DNA of 64,000 nt from Glaciimonas soli (lineage in GTDB: Bacteria > Pseudomonadota > Gammaproteobacteria > Burkholderiales > Burkholderiaceae_D): positions 317,137 to 381,136 of the forward strand of contig NZ_WINI01000007.1 in assembly GCF_009497155.1 (NCBI RefSeq), read 5' to 3'. The notes under the pieces are model-generated. The model made no database searches and was not told where the DNA came from. It worked only from the letters and a program-made list of their open reading frames with translations. Of the stretch, positions 18,545 through 26,595 are shown piece after piece. The first letter of the stretch is position 1; every line of letters starts with the position of its first letter. The position numbers were made by a program, and so were the translations under genes.

Positions 18545-18798
18545 AATTGGCCGATCACTGATGCTAAAGCATCTTGCTCAGCTTGCTGCATATTGCGAAA
18601 CAGGTATTTAGTCGCCGCATCAGTGCCAGCCTGTACGCCAATACCAACTGCGTAGCCCACGGCAGGATTGGCGCTCACAGCACCGGTAGCAACGCCGGCA
18701 GCGGCACCAGCAAATCCACCAATTGAATTACACGCGGTGAGTACGACGGCCATCAACCCAACCGCAAATAAACGGTAACAATGATCTCTTACCGCCAT
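18298..18798 (-). CDS. Putative lipoprotein, downstream member of a tandem pair
   Basis: 166 residues starting at the ATG at 18798, which shares one base with the stop of the gene upstream (TGATG), so they are coupled. A lipoprotein signal ends in the lipobox VLTAC. Next come a Gly/Ala-rich segment (about residues 30-60, GGFAGAAAGVATGAVSANPAVGYAVGIGVQAG), which could span or associate with a membrane, and a C-terminal domain with CKEAIFSLDD, a second Cys, and KWKWAVAEPAVDRWGSLQ. The C-terminal domain is clearly paralogous to that of the upstream gene. I do not recognise the family. Confidence 0.7.
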   Translation of the reverse strand: MAVRDHCYRLFAVGLMAVVLTACNSIGGFAGAAAGVATGAVSANPAVGYAVGIGVQAGTDAATKYLFRNMQQAEQDALASVIGQLQEGETSSWQNDSRLSFSRGRGKVTVTRVVQSSLTVCKEAIFSLDDTDKMKREWFTVSACQQGEKWKWAVAEPAVDRWGSLQ

Positions 18799-19346
18799 CA
18801 CTGCAACGCTCCCCAACGTTCGGTAGCGGGTTCTGCTGAAGCCCACTTCCATTGTTTGCCATCGCGGCAAATGTTGGCAATGTAGAAGGCGCTGTGTGGT
18901 TGATTATTTTCGACGGTATCAACCGAAAAAATGATTTCTTTGCAGTTCATCGTTTGCGTGCTGATCAAACGACTGACAGTGACGCGGCCTTTACCAGCAT
19001 CTTCAATCGGCATTGATGGCGTAAATTCCCAGTTCGTCACACCACCGACTTGCAGGTCGCCAGCCAATTGTGCGATCGTATCTTGCTCTTGCCCATGAAT
19101 TTGACGTTGATAGTATTGCAGGCCTGCGCGTGCTCCGGCTTGTACACCAAGACCGATACCAGTTGCTACCGCTGCGTTATTGGTCACCGCAGTCGCTAAC
19201 GCCGCACCACCGACACCAGCGGCGCTGGCTGAGCCTTCGGTGAGGAGAGAATTACAACCACTTAAACCTATTGCGACGCACAGCATGATGACAACTGCAC
19301 TTACCTTTTTTGCCTGCTGCTGTTTTAACTGCCGTTTTGACTGCAT
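18798..19346 (-). CDS. Putative lipoprotein, upstream member of a tandem pair
   Basis: 182 residues with a lipoprotein signal peptide (lipobox GLSGC at about residues 27-31). A Gly/Ala-rich zipper-like segment follows (about 40-70), then a short QxQ-rich helix and a C-terminal domain with NCKEIIFSVDT, a later Cys and KWKWASAEPATERWGALQ. It is paralogous to the following gene and coupled to it. It is divergent from the alcohol dehydrogenase gene; the 340-base region between them holds both promoters. A chimeric stump of its 5' end exists at 16473-16562. Function unknown; outer-membrane or periplasmic location inferred from the lipobox. Confidence 0.7.
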   Translation of the reverse strand: MQSKRQLKQQQAKKVSAVVIMLCVAIGLSGCNSLLTEGSASAAGVGGAALATAVTNNAAVATGIGLGVQAGARAGLQYYQRQIHGQEQDTIAQLAGDLQVGGVTNWEFTPSMPIEDAGKGRVTVSRLISTQTMNCKEIIFSVDTVENNQPHSAFYIANICRDGKQWKWASAEPATERWGALQ

Positions 19347-19767
19347 TACTCAACCCAATAAAAGTAGACGAAGGACTACTGACATTCTATGGGAGTTTTT
19401 TGTTCCTTCGACATGCAAAAGGTTTAAACATTGTTAAAACCACGCAAGTGATGACGCGCAATTGGAAAATTCACCTCCTTTCGGCTCGATAGGATAAAGC
19501 GGATATCATGCACAATCAGTTGACTATTCTTCGACACGTACTCCCCGCTCACCTTTCATTGTTTGATGACGATTCATAATTTGAGTCGCTCAGAATTATT
19601 TTCCCGATGACGTTACCATGATCGACTTAAATGGCAGAAATTTGCTGTTTGTTGCTGTTTGTTTTTACTCAACAAAGGAAATTACCATGCTTAAAGCTAT
19701 TGGATATGCCGCGCAGACTGCGCAAACACCGTTAGCACCGTTTGCATTTGAACGTCGGGAACCTGGG
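19257..19767. repeat. Duplicated host segment, copy 2 right arm
   Basis: Homologous to 16473-17001. It includes the 5' end of the lipoprotein gene, the whole lipoprotein/adh divergent region (19347-19686, no other gene seen in it) and the first ~27 codons of the intact alcohol dehydrogenase. It continues into host sequence, so this is the parental copy on the right side. Confidence 0.9.
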
Positions 19768-20754
19768 CCGCATGATGTCCAGATCGAGATATTGTATTGC
19801 GGCGTGTGCCACTCCGATCTTCATACTGCACGCAACGAATGGCAGAACACTGTATTTCCGACTGTCCCGGGTCATGAAATTATTGGTCGGGTGATCAAAG
19901 TCGGTGAGCATGTAAAGAATTTCAAAGTGGGTGAAATGGCTGGTGTCGGCTGTTTGGTTGACTCCTGTCAACACTGTCCAAGTTGCGCCGAAGACCTGGA
20001 ACAATATTGCGAAAACGGTTTCACCGGCACCTATAATGCTGAAGACAAACATAGTGGTGGCGTCACCTATGGCGGTTACGCTAACAACATTGTGGTCAAT
20101 CAGAAATTCGTTCTTCACATCTCAGACAAACTCGATCCGGCCTCTGCCGCGCCTCTGCTATGCGCTGGCATCACCACCTACTCGCCATTGCGTCACTGGA
20201 ACGTGAGCAAAGGACATAAAGTGGGAATCGTTGGTTTGGGCGGTCTTGGTCATATGGGCGTAAAAATTGCCCATGCGATGGGAGCGCATGTCGTGTTATT
20301 TACGACGTCTCCAGACAAGAAGCAGGATGCATTACGCTTAGGCGCTGACGAAGTCGTCATTTCTAAAGACGAACAGCAAATGGCTGAACACGCCAACAGT
20401 TTTGACTTCATCCTCAATACTGTCGCTGCACCACATAATCTGGACAATTTTCTGAATTTGCTCAAGCGAGACGGTACGATGACATTGGTAGGCGCACCAG
20501 CCGAATCGCATCCATCACCGAATGTATTTAACCTGATCATGAAGCGTCGTACGCTGGCTGGATCACTCATCGGCGGGATTAAAGAAACGCAAGAAATGTT
20601 AGACTTCTGTGCCGAACACGGCATCACTTCTGATATCGAATTAATTCCGATTCAGGATATCAATCTGGCTTATGAAAGAATGCTCAAAAGCGACGTGAAA
20701 TATCGCTTTGTAATTGATATGGCATCTCTGACAAAAGAACAAAGTGCTGCTTGA
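19687..20754 (+). CDS. Zinc-dependent alcohol dehydrogenase/aldehyde reductase (YahK-like)
   Basis: 355-residue medium-chain dehydrogenase of the cinnamyl-alcohol-dehydrogenase/YahK group. The catalytic zinc ligands are in CGVCHSD and GHEIIG, and the structural zinc site is the Cys cluster CQHCPSC…QYC. The Rossmann motif is GLGGLGHMG. Such enzymes mostly reduce aldehydes with NADPH. I chose the ATG at 19687 (AAAGGAAATTACC in front) over the one at 19618, which lacks a binding site. The 5' end and promoter are duplicated at 16473-17001. A terminator follows at 20873. Confidence 0.92.
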   Translation: MLKAIGYAAQTAQTPLAPFAFERREPGPHDVQIEILYCGVCHSDLHTARNEWQNTVFPTVPGHEIIGRVIKVGEHVKNFKVGEMAGVGCLVDSCQHCPSCAEDLEQYCENGFTGTYNAEDKHSGGVTYGGYANNIVVNQKFVLHISDKLDPASAAPLLCAGITTYSPLRHWNVSKGHKVGIVGLGGLGHMGVKIAHAMGAHVVLFTTSPDKKQDALRLGADEVVISKDEQQMAEHANSFDFILNTVAAPHNLDNFLNLLKRDGTMTLVGAPAESHPSPNVFNLIMKRRTLAGSLIGGIKETQEMLDFCAEHGITSDIELIPIQDINLAYERMLKSDVKYRFVIDMASLTKEQSAA

Positions 20755-20804
20755 TTTGATACAACTACTTAAGTAATACCAAATAATTAATTTGAAAATA
20801 CCCA

Positions 20805-20832
20805 CGTCATCCTCGCGAACGCGGGGATGACG
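20805..20832. repeat. Dispersed palindromic repeat, CGTCATCC family
   Basis: CGTCATCC-T-CGCG pairs with CGCG-G-GGATGACG around AA, 13 bp with one mismatch. The same sequence recurs at 61115-61184. This G+C-rich intergenic palindrome type is common in proteobacteria. Confidence 0.75.
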
Positions 20833-20872
20833 ACGATTTTGAAATTGCTTACTTGTTCTGACTTAGCATCAT

Positions 20873-20915
20873 AAAAAATGGTCATCCCGGAAATTCCGGC
20901 GATGACCATTTTTTT
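20873..20915. terminator. Bidirectional terminator between adh and pmbA
   Basis: AAATGGTCATC (20876-20886) pairs with GATGACCATTT (20901-20911); an inner CCGGAA/TTCCGG extends the stem. A runs and T runs flank both sides, so it can end both convergent transcripts. Confidence 0.85.
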
Positions 20916-20944
20916 GCTTCTATCTTGCAGTCAATCTGACAAAG

Positions 20945-22309
20945 TTAATTACCCGCCACCGTCATACTCTCAATCAAAATCGAGCCAGTCTCTTTGGTAC
21001 CACGAATCAGCGTATCGCTGCCGATGGCAACAATCTGCGTCAGCATGTCTTTCATATTGCCGGCGATGGTAATTTCTTCTACAGGATATTGAATCACGCC
21101 GTTTTCCACCCAAAATCCAGATGCGCCACGTGAATAATCGCCAGTCACATAATTAACGCCCTGCCCCATCAATTCGGTAACCAGCAAACCAGTGTGCAGC
21201 TTCTTCAACATTGTTTTGAAGTTATCGCCAGGTTTGGTCAGCGAAGAAGTGATAGACAGATTATGTGAACCACCAGCGTTACCGGTCGTTTTCATGCCAA
21301 GCTTGCGCGCTGAATAAGTAGAAAGGAAATAACCTTGGACCACGCCGTCTTTCACCACATCACGTTGATGCGTCTTCACGCCTTCGTCATCGAATGGTGC
21401 GGAACCGACCGCGCCGATCACATGCGGATCTTCAACAATCTGGATGTGTGGAGCAAATACCGTCTTGCCCAAACTATCGAGCAAGAAAGTCGATTTGCGA
21501 TATAACGCACCACCCGACACTGCTTGCACAAATGCACCCAACAAGCCTGCAGCCAATGGCGCATCAAACAGGACCGGGCATTTACGCGTATCGAGCTGAC
21601 GTGCGTTCAAACGCGCCAAAGCGCGCTCAGCAGCGTAACGACCAATTGCTTCTGGCTTTGCCAGTTTTTTCGGATCGCGCATCGAGCTGTACCAGTCATC
21701 GCGCTGCATTTTGCTGCCTTTGCCGGCAATCGGTGCTACCGAAATCGTATGACGCGAGAACGGGTAACCGCCCATGAAACCACGCGTGTTGGCGCTGATG
21801 AAATGCGATTGCTGCGCGTAGACGCCAGCACCTTCGCTATTGGTGATGCGCTTATCGACTGCAAATGCAGCAGCTTCGCCACGTTTTGCCAACTCCACCG
21901 CTTCTTCGGCCGAAATCAACCAGGGCGAACAGAGTTTAAAGTCACGTGGATGCATTTCCAGATCGTCAGCGTCAGGCAGGCCAGCGCAGTCATCCTCTGC
22001 CGTGAAACGAGCGATGTTATAGGCGGCTTCAACCGTATCTTGCAACGCTTTGGCGGAAAAGTCAGAAGTGCTGGCATTACCGCGTCGGGTATGGCCTTCT
22101 TCTCCCAGATAGACGGTCACGCCCATCCCTTTGTCTTTATTTTGTTCTATGGTTTCGATGCTACCCTTGCGCACTGCCACCGAAAGGCCACTGCCTTCGC
22201 TGATATCGACAGAGGCGTGCGACGCGCCTTTTTCTCGCGCGTAGCGCAAAACATCTTGAGAAAGTTGCTGTAATTGATCTTGACTATATGTAAATACTGA
22301 TGCGCTCAT
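20945..22309 (-). CDS. pmbA: Metalloprotease PmbA/TldE
   Basis: 454-residue cytosolic protein of the TldD/PmbA family. With TldD it forms a heterodimeric protease that processes ribosomally made peptides and degrades the antitoxin CcdA in E. coli. Family landmarks are visible: ISEGSGLSVAVRKG near the N-terminus, the SAPFDDEGVKTHQRDVVKDG region and the GASGFWVENGVIQYPVEEIT C-terminal motif. PmbA, unlike TldD, lacks the catalytic HExxxH, as expected here. tldD is not in the window. The gene is divergent from yjgA. Confidence 0.94.
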   Translation of the reverse strand: MSASVFTYSQDQLQQLSQDVLRYAREKGASHASVDISEGSGLSVAVRKGSIETIEQNKDKGMGVTVYLGEEGHTRRGNASTSDFSAKALQDTVEAAYNIARFTAEDDCAGLPDADDLEMHPRDFKLCSPWLISAEEAVELAKRGEAAAFAVDKRITNSEGAGVYAQQSHFISANTRGFMGGYPFSRHTISVAPIAGKGSKMQRDDWYSSMRDPKKLAKPEAIGRYAAERALARLNARQLDTRKCPVLFDAPLAAGLLGAFVQAVSGGALYRKSTFLLDSLGKTVFAPHIQIVEDPHVIGAVGSAPFDDEGVKTHQRDVVKDGVVQGYFLSTYSARKLGMKTTGNAGGSHNLSITSSLTKPGDNFKTMLKKLHTGLLVTELMGQGVNYVTGDYSRGASGFWVENGVIQYPVEEITIAGNMKDMLTQIVAIGSDTLIRGTKETGSILIESMTVAGN

Positions 22310-22394
22310 GAGCTGGTTTTCTATAGAGAACGTGTAAAACGGTTATCATAGCAGTCGTTTACAAGAATAGTTACACCTTAGTTACTGATGTTAC

Positions 22395-22546
22395 GCAGAG
22401 CAGTGACGGATATGCCACTTTATATTCACGGCCTTATGCCGTAGATATTGGCGAAGGTTATGCCTGCACTGCCATCTCAGACTAATGACTTTCTTTCTGA
22501 AATACGCTGTAAAGAGCACTAAATGGCCTATCCGTCACCGCTCTGC
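22395..22546. repeat. 152-bp element with 22-bp inverted ends
   Basis: GCAGAGCAGTGACGGATATG with CC (22395-22416) is repeated in inverted orientation at 22525-22546 with 20 of 22 positions matching. The ~108-base interior has no ORF, and I see no clear target-site duplication outside the ends. It lies between the divergent pmbA and yjgA starts. It may be a MITE-like element or a long operator/cruciform region. Confidence 0.6.
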
Positions 22547-22569
22547 TTAAGTCCTCACATATAAATATC

Positions 22570-23217
22570 ATGCCAAATCCAAATCGTGGCTCCTGCGGCT
22601 TTCAGTCCAGTGAGTTTGAACAAGAATACGAACGTCCCTCAAAGTCCCAACTTAAGCGTGAAATGACTGCGCTACAAAAGCTGGGTGAAGAACTTATCGC
22701 TGAATCGCGTGACCGCGTCAAGCGCGTTCCCATGCCAGAAGACGTGCGCGAAGCCATCCTCGTGTGCCAGCAAATCAAGGATCACGAAGGTCGTCGTCGC
22801 CAAACCCAGTATGTCGGTAAAAAAATGCGCACGCTGGAACCGCATGAAATCGCGGAAATCCAAAAAACACTAGACAGCTGGAGAGGCTTATCTAAATCAG
22901 ACACAGCCAATATGCATGCGTTGGAACGCCATCGCGATCGTTTGTTAAAGGATGATGGCGCATTAACATTGCTACTAGCACAACATCCTGAACTGGATGT
23001 GCAGCATACACGCACGTTGATACGCAATGCTCGTAAAGAACAAGCTGAAAACAAACCGCCAAAAGCCTATCGCGAAATTTTCCAATTATTAAAAGAATTG
23101 CAAAAATCCAAGGCCGACGCTGGCGATAATGATGTCGATCATGACGACGATGATGATTTCGAAGATCATAATCCCCAAGACGATAACGACGCACAAGATC
23201 AATATGGCGATGCTTAA
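22570..23217 (+). CDS. yjgA: DUF615 ribosome-associated protein YjgA (DarP)
   Basis: Assembly-linked factor that binds late 50S precursors near the peptidyl-transferase centre. The 215 residues begin like family members, with PSKSQLKREMTALQKLGEEL, and contain RRRQTQYVGKKMR, the basic segment expected to contact rRNA. Beyond about residue 185 there is an unusual acidic tail (DVDHDDDDDFEDHNPQDD), longer than in E. coli (about 183 residues total). The 3' end overlaps the start of mog by a few codons in another frame. Confidence 0.9.
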   Translation: MPNPNRGSCGFQSSEFEQEYERPSKSQLKREMTALQKLGEELIAESRDRVKRVPMPEDVREAILVCQQIKDHEGRRRQTQYVGKKMRTLEPHEIAEIQKTLDSWRGLSKSDTANMHALERHRDRLLKDDGALTLLLAQHPELDVQHTRTLIRNARKEQAENKPPKAYREIFQLLKELQKSKADAGDNDVDHDDDDDFEDHNPQDDNDAQDQYGDA

Positions 23218-23818
23218 TCCAATTGAGCGTGTTTTAAAAGTCGGCTTAGTCTCCATTTCTGATCGCGCCAGCACTGGCGTGTATCAAGATCAAGGCATCC
23301 CGGCTTTGCAGGAATGGTTAGCCAGCGCCCTCACCACGCCTTCGCAGATCGAAACGCGTTTGATTGCGGATGAACGTGATGTCATCGAAAAAACCTTGAT
23401 CGAATTAGTCGATGGTCAGCATTGTGATGTAGTGCTGACCACCGGCGGCACAGGTCCGGCACGACGTGATGTGACGCCCGAAGCAACACTTGCCATCGCT
23501 ACCAAAGAAATGCCCGGCTTTGGTGAGCAAATGCGTCAAATCAGCTTGCAATTTGTACCAACAGCGATTCTGTCGCGTCAGGTTGCCGTGATCCGCGAAA
23601 CAGCAGATCATGCGGCATTGATCCTGAATCTTCCGGGTCAGCCCAAAGCGATCAAAGAAACATTGGAAGGCTTGAAAGATACCGACGGCAAGCAAAAAAT
23701 CGCTGGCATTTTCGCCGCCATTCCGTATTGCATAGACCTGATCGGTGGTCCGTATATAGAAACCAACGAAGCGGTTTGTAAGGTGTTTCGACCAAAGTCG
23801 GCAATCAAACCTAAATAA
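23204..23818 (+). CDS. mog: Molybdopterin adenylyltransferase Mog
   Basis: Adenylylates molybdopterin before MoeA inserts molybdate. From the ATG at 23204 the protein has 204 residues; an ATG six bases later is equally possible. Motifs include VGLVSISDRAS, TTGGTGPARRDVTPEAT (nucleotide/MPT binding) and LNLPGQPKAIKE. The in-frame ATGs further upstream read through the acidic yjgA tail and are rejected. Both candidate starts overlap the end of yjgA, so translation is probably coupled. It complements moaA, mobA and moeA at 4-7 kb. Confidence 0.93.
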   Translation: MAMLNPIERVLKVGLVSISDRASTGVYQDQGIPALQEWLASALTTPSQIETRLIADERDVIEKTLIELVDGQHCDVVLTTGGTGPARRDVTPEATLAIATKEMPGFGEQMRQISLQFVPTAILSRQVAVIRETADHAALILNLPGQPKAIKETLEGLKDTDGKQKIAGIFAAIPYCIDLIGGPYIETNEAVCKVFRPKSAIKPK

Positions 23819-23864
23819 TCCTTTTCAACCCGTCGCGCATCACTCTATTCAGCAGACAGCATAC

Positions 23865-24881
23865 ATGTTGCCAATAGCTATTTCTAAATCTCGTCTTGCC
23901 CAAGCTTTACTTCTGCCGATCTTGACGCTAGCACTGGCATCGCCGCTGCTAGCGCAAACTCAGACGCTGCGCCTGATTAACGAATATCCGGCAACCTCGA
24001 TCACTGCCGTGGCCGACTTGCAGTTCGCAGCAAACGTCAAGCAATTGGCAGGAAACACATTGACGATTACCACCGAACAGGAAAATCAGAATCCGTTCAA
24101 AGGCAATGCCCAAGTTAATGCGCTCAGCGAAGGAAAAATCGAAATAGCGACGCTTTTCTCCGGCATTATCGGTGCCAATGATCCACTCTTTCTGCTGTCC
24201 TCACTACCGTTCGCTGTCAGCAATTTCGATGATGCAAGAGCACTCGCGAACTGCGCCCAACCGACGATAGAACAACACCTGCTCAAACTGAATGCGCATC
24301 TGTTGTACATCACCCCTTGGCCGCCTTCGGGCATCTGGTCTTCGGTACCAATGACTGATGCCGCGACATTGCGGGCGCTGCAGATTCGTACCTACGATGA
24401 GAATAGCCGCGCTGTGTTCGCACTGGCTGGCGCACATAGCGCTAACCTGCCATTTTCGGCAGTTCCAGCCAAGCTGGCTGCGGGAGAACTGAATGCCGTG
24501 CTGTCCTCTGGTGATGGTGGTGCTGGTAACCGACTATGGGAACAGTTAAAAAATTTCACTGCAATCAACTACTCCATACCACTTAGTTACACCGTTATTA
24601 ATCAAGATGTCTGGCAACAGTTGCAACCGGAGCAGCAGGCAATACTGACCGAGGCCGCCAAGCGCACAGCGGCAACCTCATGGAACAACGTCAAAGATCG
24701 CATCAAGGCCAATTACACGCGTATGCGCGAGCATGACGTGTCGCTGAATCTGACACCTGCGCCTGAGATACAAGATAGTCTGCGCAATGCCGCGCGTACG
24801 CAAATATCGAACTGGCGGCAAAAAATCAATGCTACCGATATTGTGGGATCCTGTATTAAGAACAAACTCAAAGACAATTGA
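23865..24881 (+). CDS. TRAP transporter substrate-binding protein (DctP family)
   Basis: 338-residue periplasmic protein with a Sec signal peptide (about residues 1-30, ending PLLAQ). The DctP fold is suggested by LRLINEYPATS at the start of the mature part, by LQIRTYDENSRAVF, where the family's carboxylate-binding Arg sits (usually RTP/RVP…), and by LSYTVINQDVWQQL. DctP proteins deliver organic acids to a DctQ-DctM permease, but neither permease gene is adjacent; yjgA-mog precede it and an esterase follows. It may serve a permease elsewhere or have drifted to another role. Confidence 0.82.
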   Translation: MLPIAISKSRLAQALLLPILTLALASPLLAQTQTLRLINEYPATSITAVADLQFAANVKQLAGNTLTITTEQENQNPFKGNAQVNALSEGKIEIATLFSGIIGANDPLFLLSSLPFAVSNFDDARALANCAQPTIEQHLLKLNAHLLYITPWPPSGIWSSVPMTDAATLRALQIRTYDENSRAVFALAGAHSANLPFSAVPAKLAAGELNAVLSSGDGGAGNRLWEQLKNFTAINYSIPLSYTVINQDVWQQLQPEQQAILTEAAKRTAATSWNNVKDRIKANYTRMREHDVSLNLTPAPEIQDSLRNAARTQISNWRQKINATDIVGSCIKNKLKDN

Positions 24882-24955
24882 GCGCTACATCTTGGCAATA
24901 AACCAGCATCCACCAATCAACAACGTATTTCAATCCTGTCAAAACCACTCACACC

Positions 24956-25630
24956 ATGACCACACTCCTCCACACCACCGAAATCACGACCTCATCATCT
25001 CCCACCGCCAGTGTTATCTGGATGCACGGTCTTGGCGCTGATGGTTCCGATTTTGTACCAATCGTAAAAGAACTCGATTTAACTGGTTGCCCAGGTATCC
25101 GCTTTATTTTCCCTGATGCGCCGACCATGCCGGTGACCATCAATAATGGTTACGTAATGCCAGCCTGGTATGACATTCGTTCCGGAGATTTGATCCAACG
25201 CGAAGACGAAGCTGGATTGCGCAAATCGCAAACACAGATTGAAGCATTGATTGCACAAGAACGCGCACGCGGCATCGCGGCCGATAAAATTATCATCGCT
25301 GGTTTTTCTCAAGGTTGTGCGATGGCCTTGCAAATTGGTTTGCGTCATCCGGAAAAATTGGCTGGCTTGATGTGTTTGTCCGGCTATTTACCGCTGTCAG
25401 ACAAAATAGCTGCCGAACGCAACGTCGCCAATCAAGACACGCCTATTTTTATGGCACATGGTCGAATGGATCCAGTTGTTGTGCTTGATCGCGCAGAAAA
25501 ATCGCGCGACTTGCTAAAGCAGCTTGGATATCAGATTGAATGGCATGAATACATGATGCCGCATTCGGTGTGTGCTGACGAAGTGGGCGATATTGGCAAA
25601 TGGTTGCGTAGCGTTTTGGCTGCCGCATAG
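24956..25630 (+). CDS. Carboxylesterase/phospholipase family alpha/beta hydrolase
   Basis: 224-residue cytosolic serine hydrolase of the PF02230 group (carboxylesterase, lysophospholipase, acyl-protein thioesterase). The opening VIWMHGLGADGSDF supplies the oxyanion hole. The catalytic triad is visible as Ser118 (GFSQG), Asp172 (GRMDPVV) and His203 (MPHSV). Length and motif spacing match Pseudomonas EstB-like esterases. The natural substrate is unknown. No signal peptide. Confidence 0.92.
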   Translation: MTTLLHTTEITTSSSPTASVIWMHGLGADGSDFVPIVKELDLTGCPGIRFIFPDAPTMPVTINNGYVMPAWYDIRSGDLIQREDEAGLRKSQTQIEALIAQERARGIAADKIIIAGFSQGCAMALQIGLRHPEKLAGLMCLSGYLPLSDKIAAERNVANQDTPIFMAHGRMDPVVVLDRAEKSRDLLKQLGYQIEWHEYMMPHSVCADEVGDIGKWLRSVLAAA

Positions 25631-25640
25631 GTATTTTCAA

Positions 25641-25672
25641 ATAGGGCGTAGTGCGCAACGCACATACCCTAT
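25641..25672. repeat. Hairpin after the esterase gene
   Basis: ATAGGG…GTGCG and CGCAC…CCCTAT pair around CAA with a small internal loop. No T run follows. It resembles widespread GTGCGCAACGCAC intergenic palindromes. A shorter CCCTCT/AGAGGG hairpin lies at 25730-25747. The rest of 25631-25871 is A+T-rich without an obvious gene. Confidence 0.55.
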
Positions 25673-25871
25673 CAATGACACATTGAGGTCTGTAATTTTC
25701 AATTTCGACAGATTTTAATGGCGTGGATGCCCTCTTTCAATAGAGGGAGTCCCTCACTTAACTACCTTTCAAATTTCTTAATCGGTATATACTTTTTCAA
25801 AATACAATTATTTATATTAAGGCAATTGCACACCAGCTGGCACCTATACCAACATAACAGAGAGATCAGAA

Positions 25872-26492
25872 ATGAAAATAAACAAATCATTACTCTTACT
25901 CAGCATCTCAATTACGCTATCTGGTTGCAGCACCATAGGATCGTCTATCGACGCGCTCACACCAACTCAGCCAACGTTGACTGCAGCGCAAAAAGACCAA
26001 AAACGTGCAGCCATCTTAAAAGTGAGAGATGACACTCTCGCTCAGCTTTATACACAAAAACCAGAAACAAAAAATGAACTGCAACAAGCAGCAGGATACG
26101 GCGTATTTGAAGGCCGACAAGTCAACGTCTTATTGGTATTAGGCTCACTTGGGGATGGTGTTTTAGTTGACAACGATAGCGGCCAAAACACCTATATGAG
26201 TCTGGATAAAATTGGCACGGGTCCAGGAGTCGGTTACAAAACTTATCGACAAGTTGTGATTTTCAAGAGCAAAAAATTACTTGAAAAATTTCGTTCAATC
26301 GGTGCAGATGTCAGCGCATCAGCCGATGCCACAGCAAAGATAGATGGTAAAGGTGGTTCTGCTTTGGATGGCAGCATCTCCTTTGATCCTAATCTTTCGG
26401 TTTATCAATTCACTGATCAAGGTGTCTTACTGCAAGCAAACTGGGGTGGAGTAATGTACAAACCAGATGCTCAGCTCAATACACCTGATTAA
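25872..26492 (+). CDS. YSC84/SYLF-like lipoprotein
   Basis: 206 residues with a lipoprotein signal peptide (lipobox TLSGC at about residues 16-20), then a short coil and a domain resembling YSC84/SYLF proteins: KNELQQAAGYGVFEG, GDGVLVDNDSGQNTYMSL, GPGVGYKTYRQVVIFKSKKLLEKF and a final NLSVYQFTDQGVLLQANWGG. SYLF domains bind membranes or lipids in eukaryotes; the bacterial members are poorly characterised. It is a single gene with its own A+T-rich upstream region. Confidence 0.78.
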   Translation: MKINKSLLLLSISITLSGCSTIGSSIDALTPTQPTLTAAQKDQKRAAILKVRDDTLAQLYTQKPETKNELQQAAGYGVFEGRQVNVLLVLGSLGDGVLVDNDSGQNTYMSLDKIGTGPGVGYKTYRQVVIFKSKKLLEKFRSIGADVSASADATAKIDGKGGSALDGSISFDPNLSVYQFTDQGVLLQANWGGVMYKPDAQLNTPD

Positions 26493-26595
26493 CACATTAT
26501 TTTTACTGTAATCGCGATTTGATCTGGCAGTTATCCGTTGATACTGTCAGATCAAATTTCCTCGCGCCACGATATATACAGCTACGACGATACGA

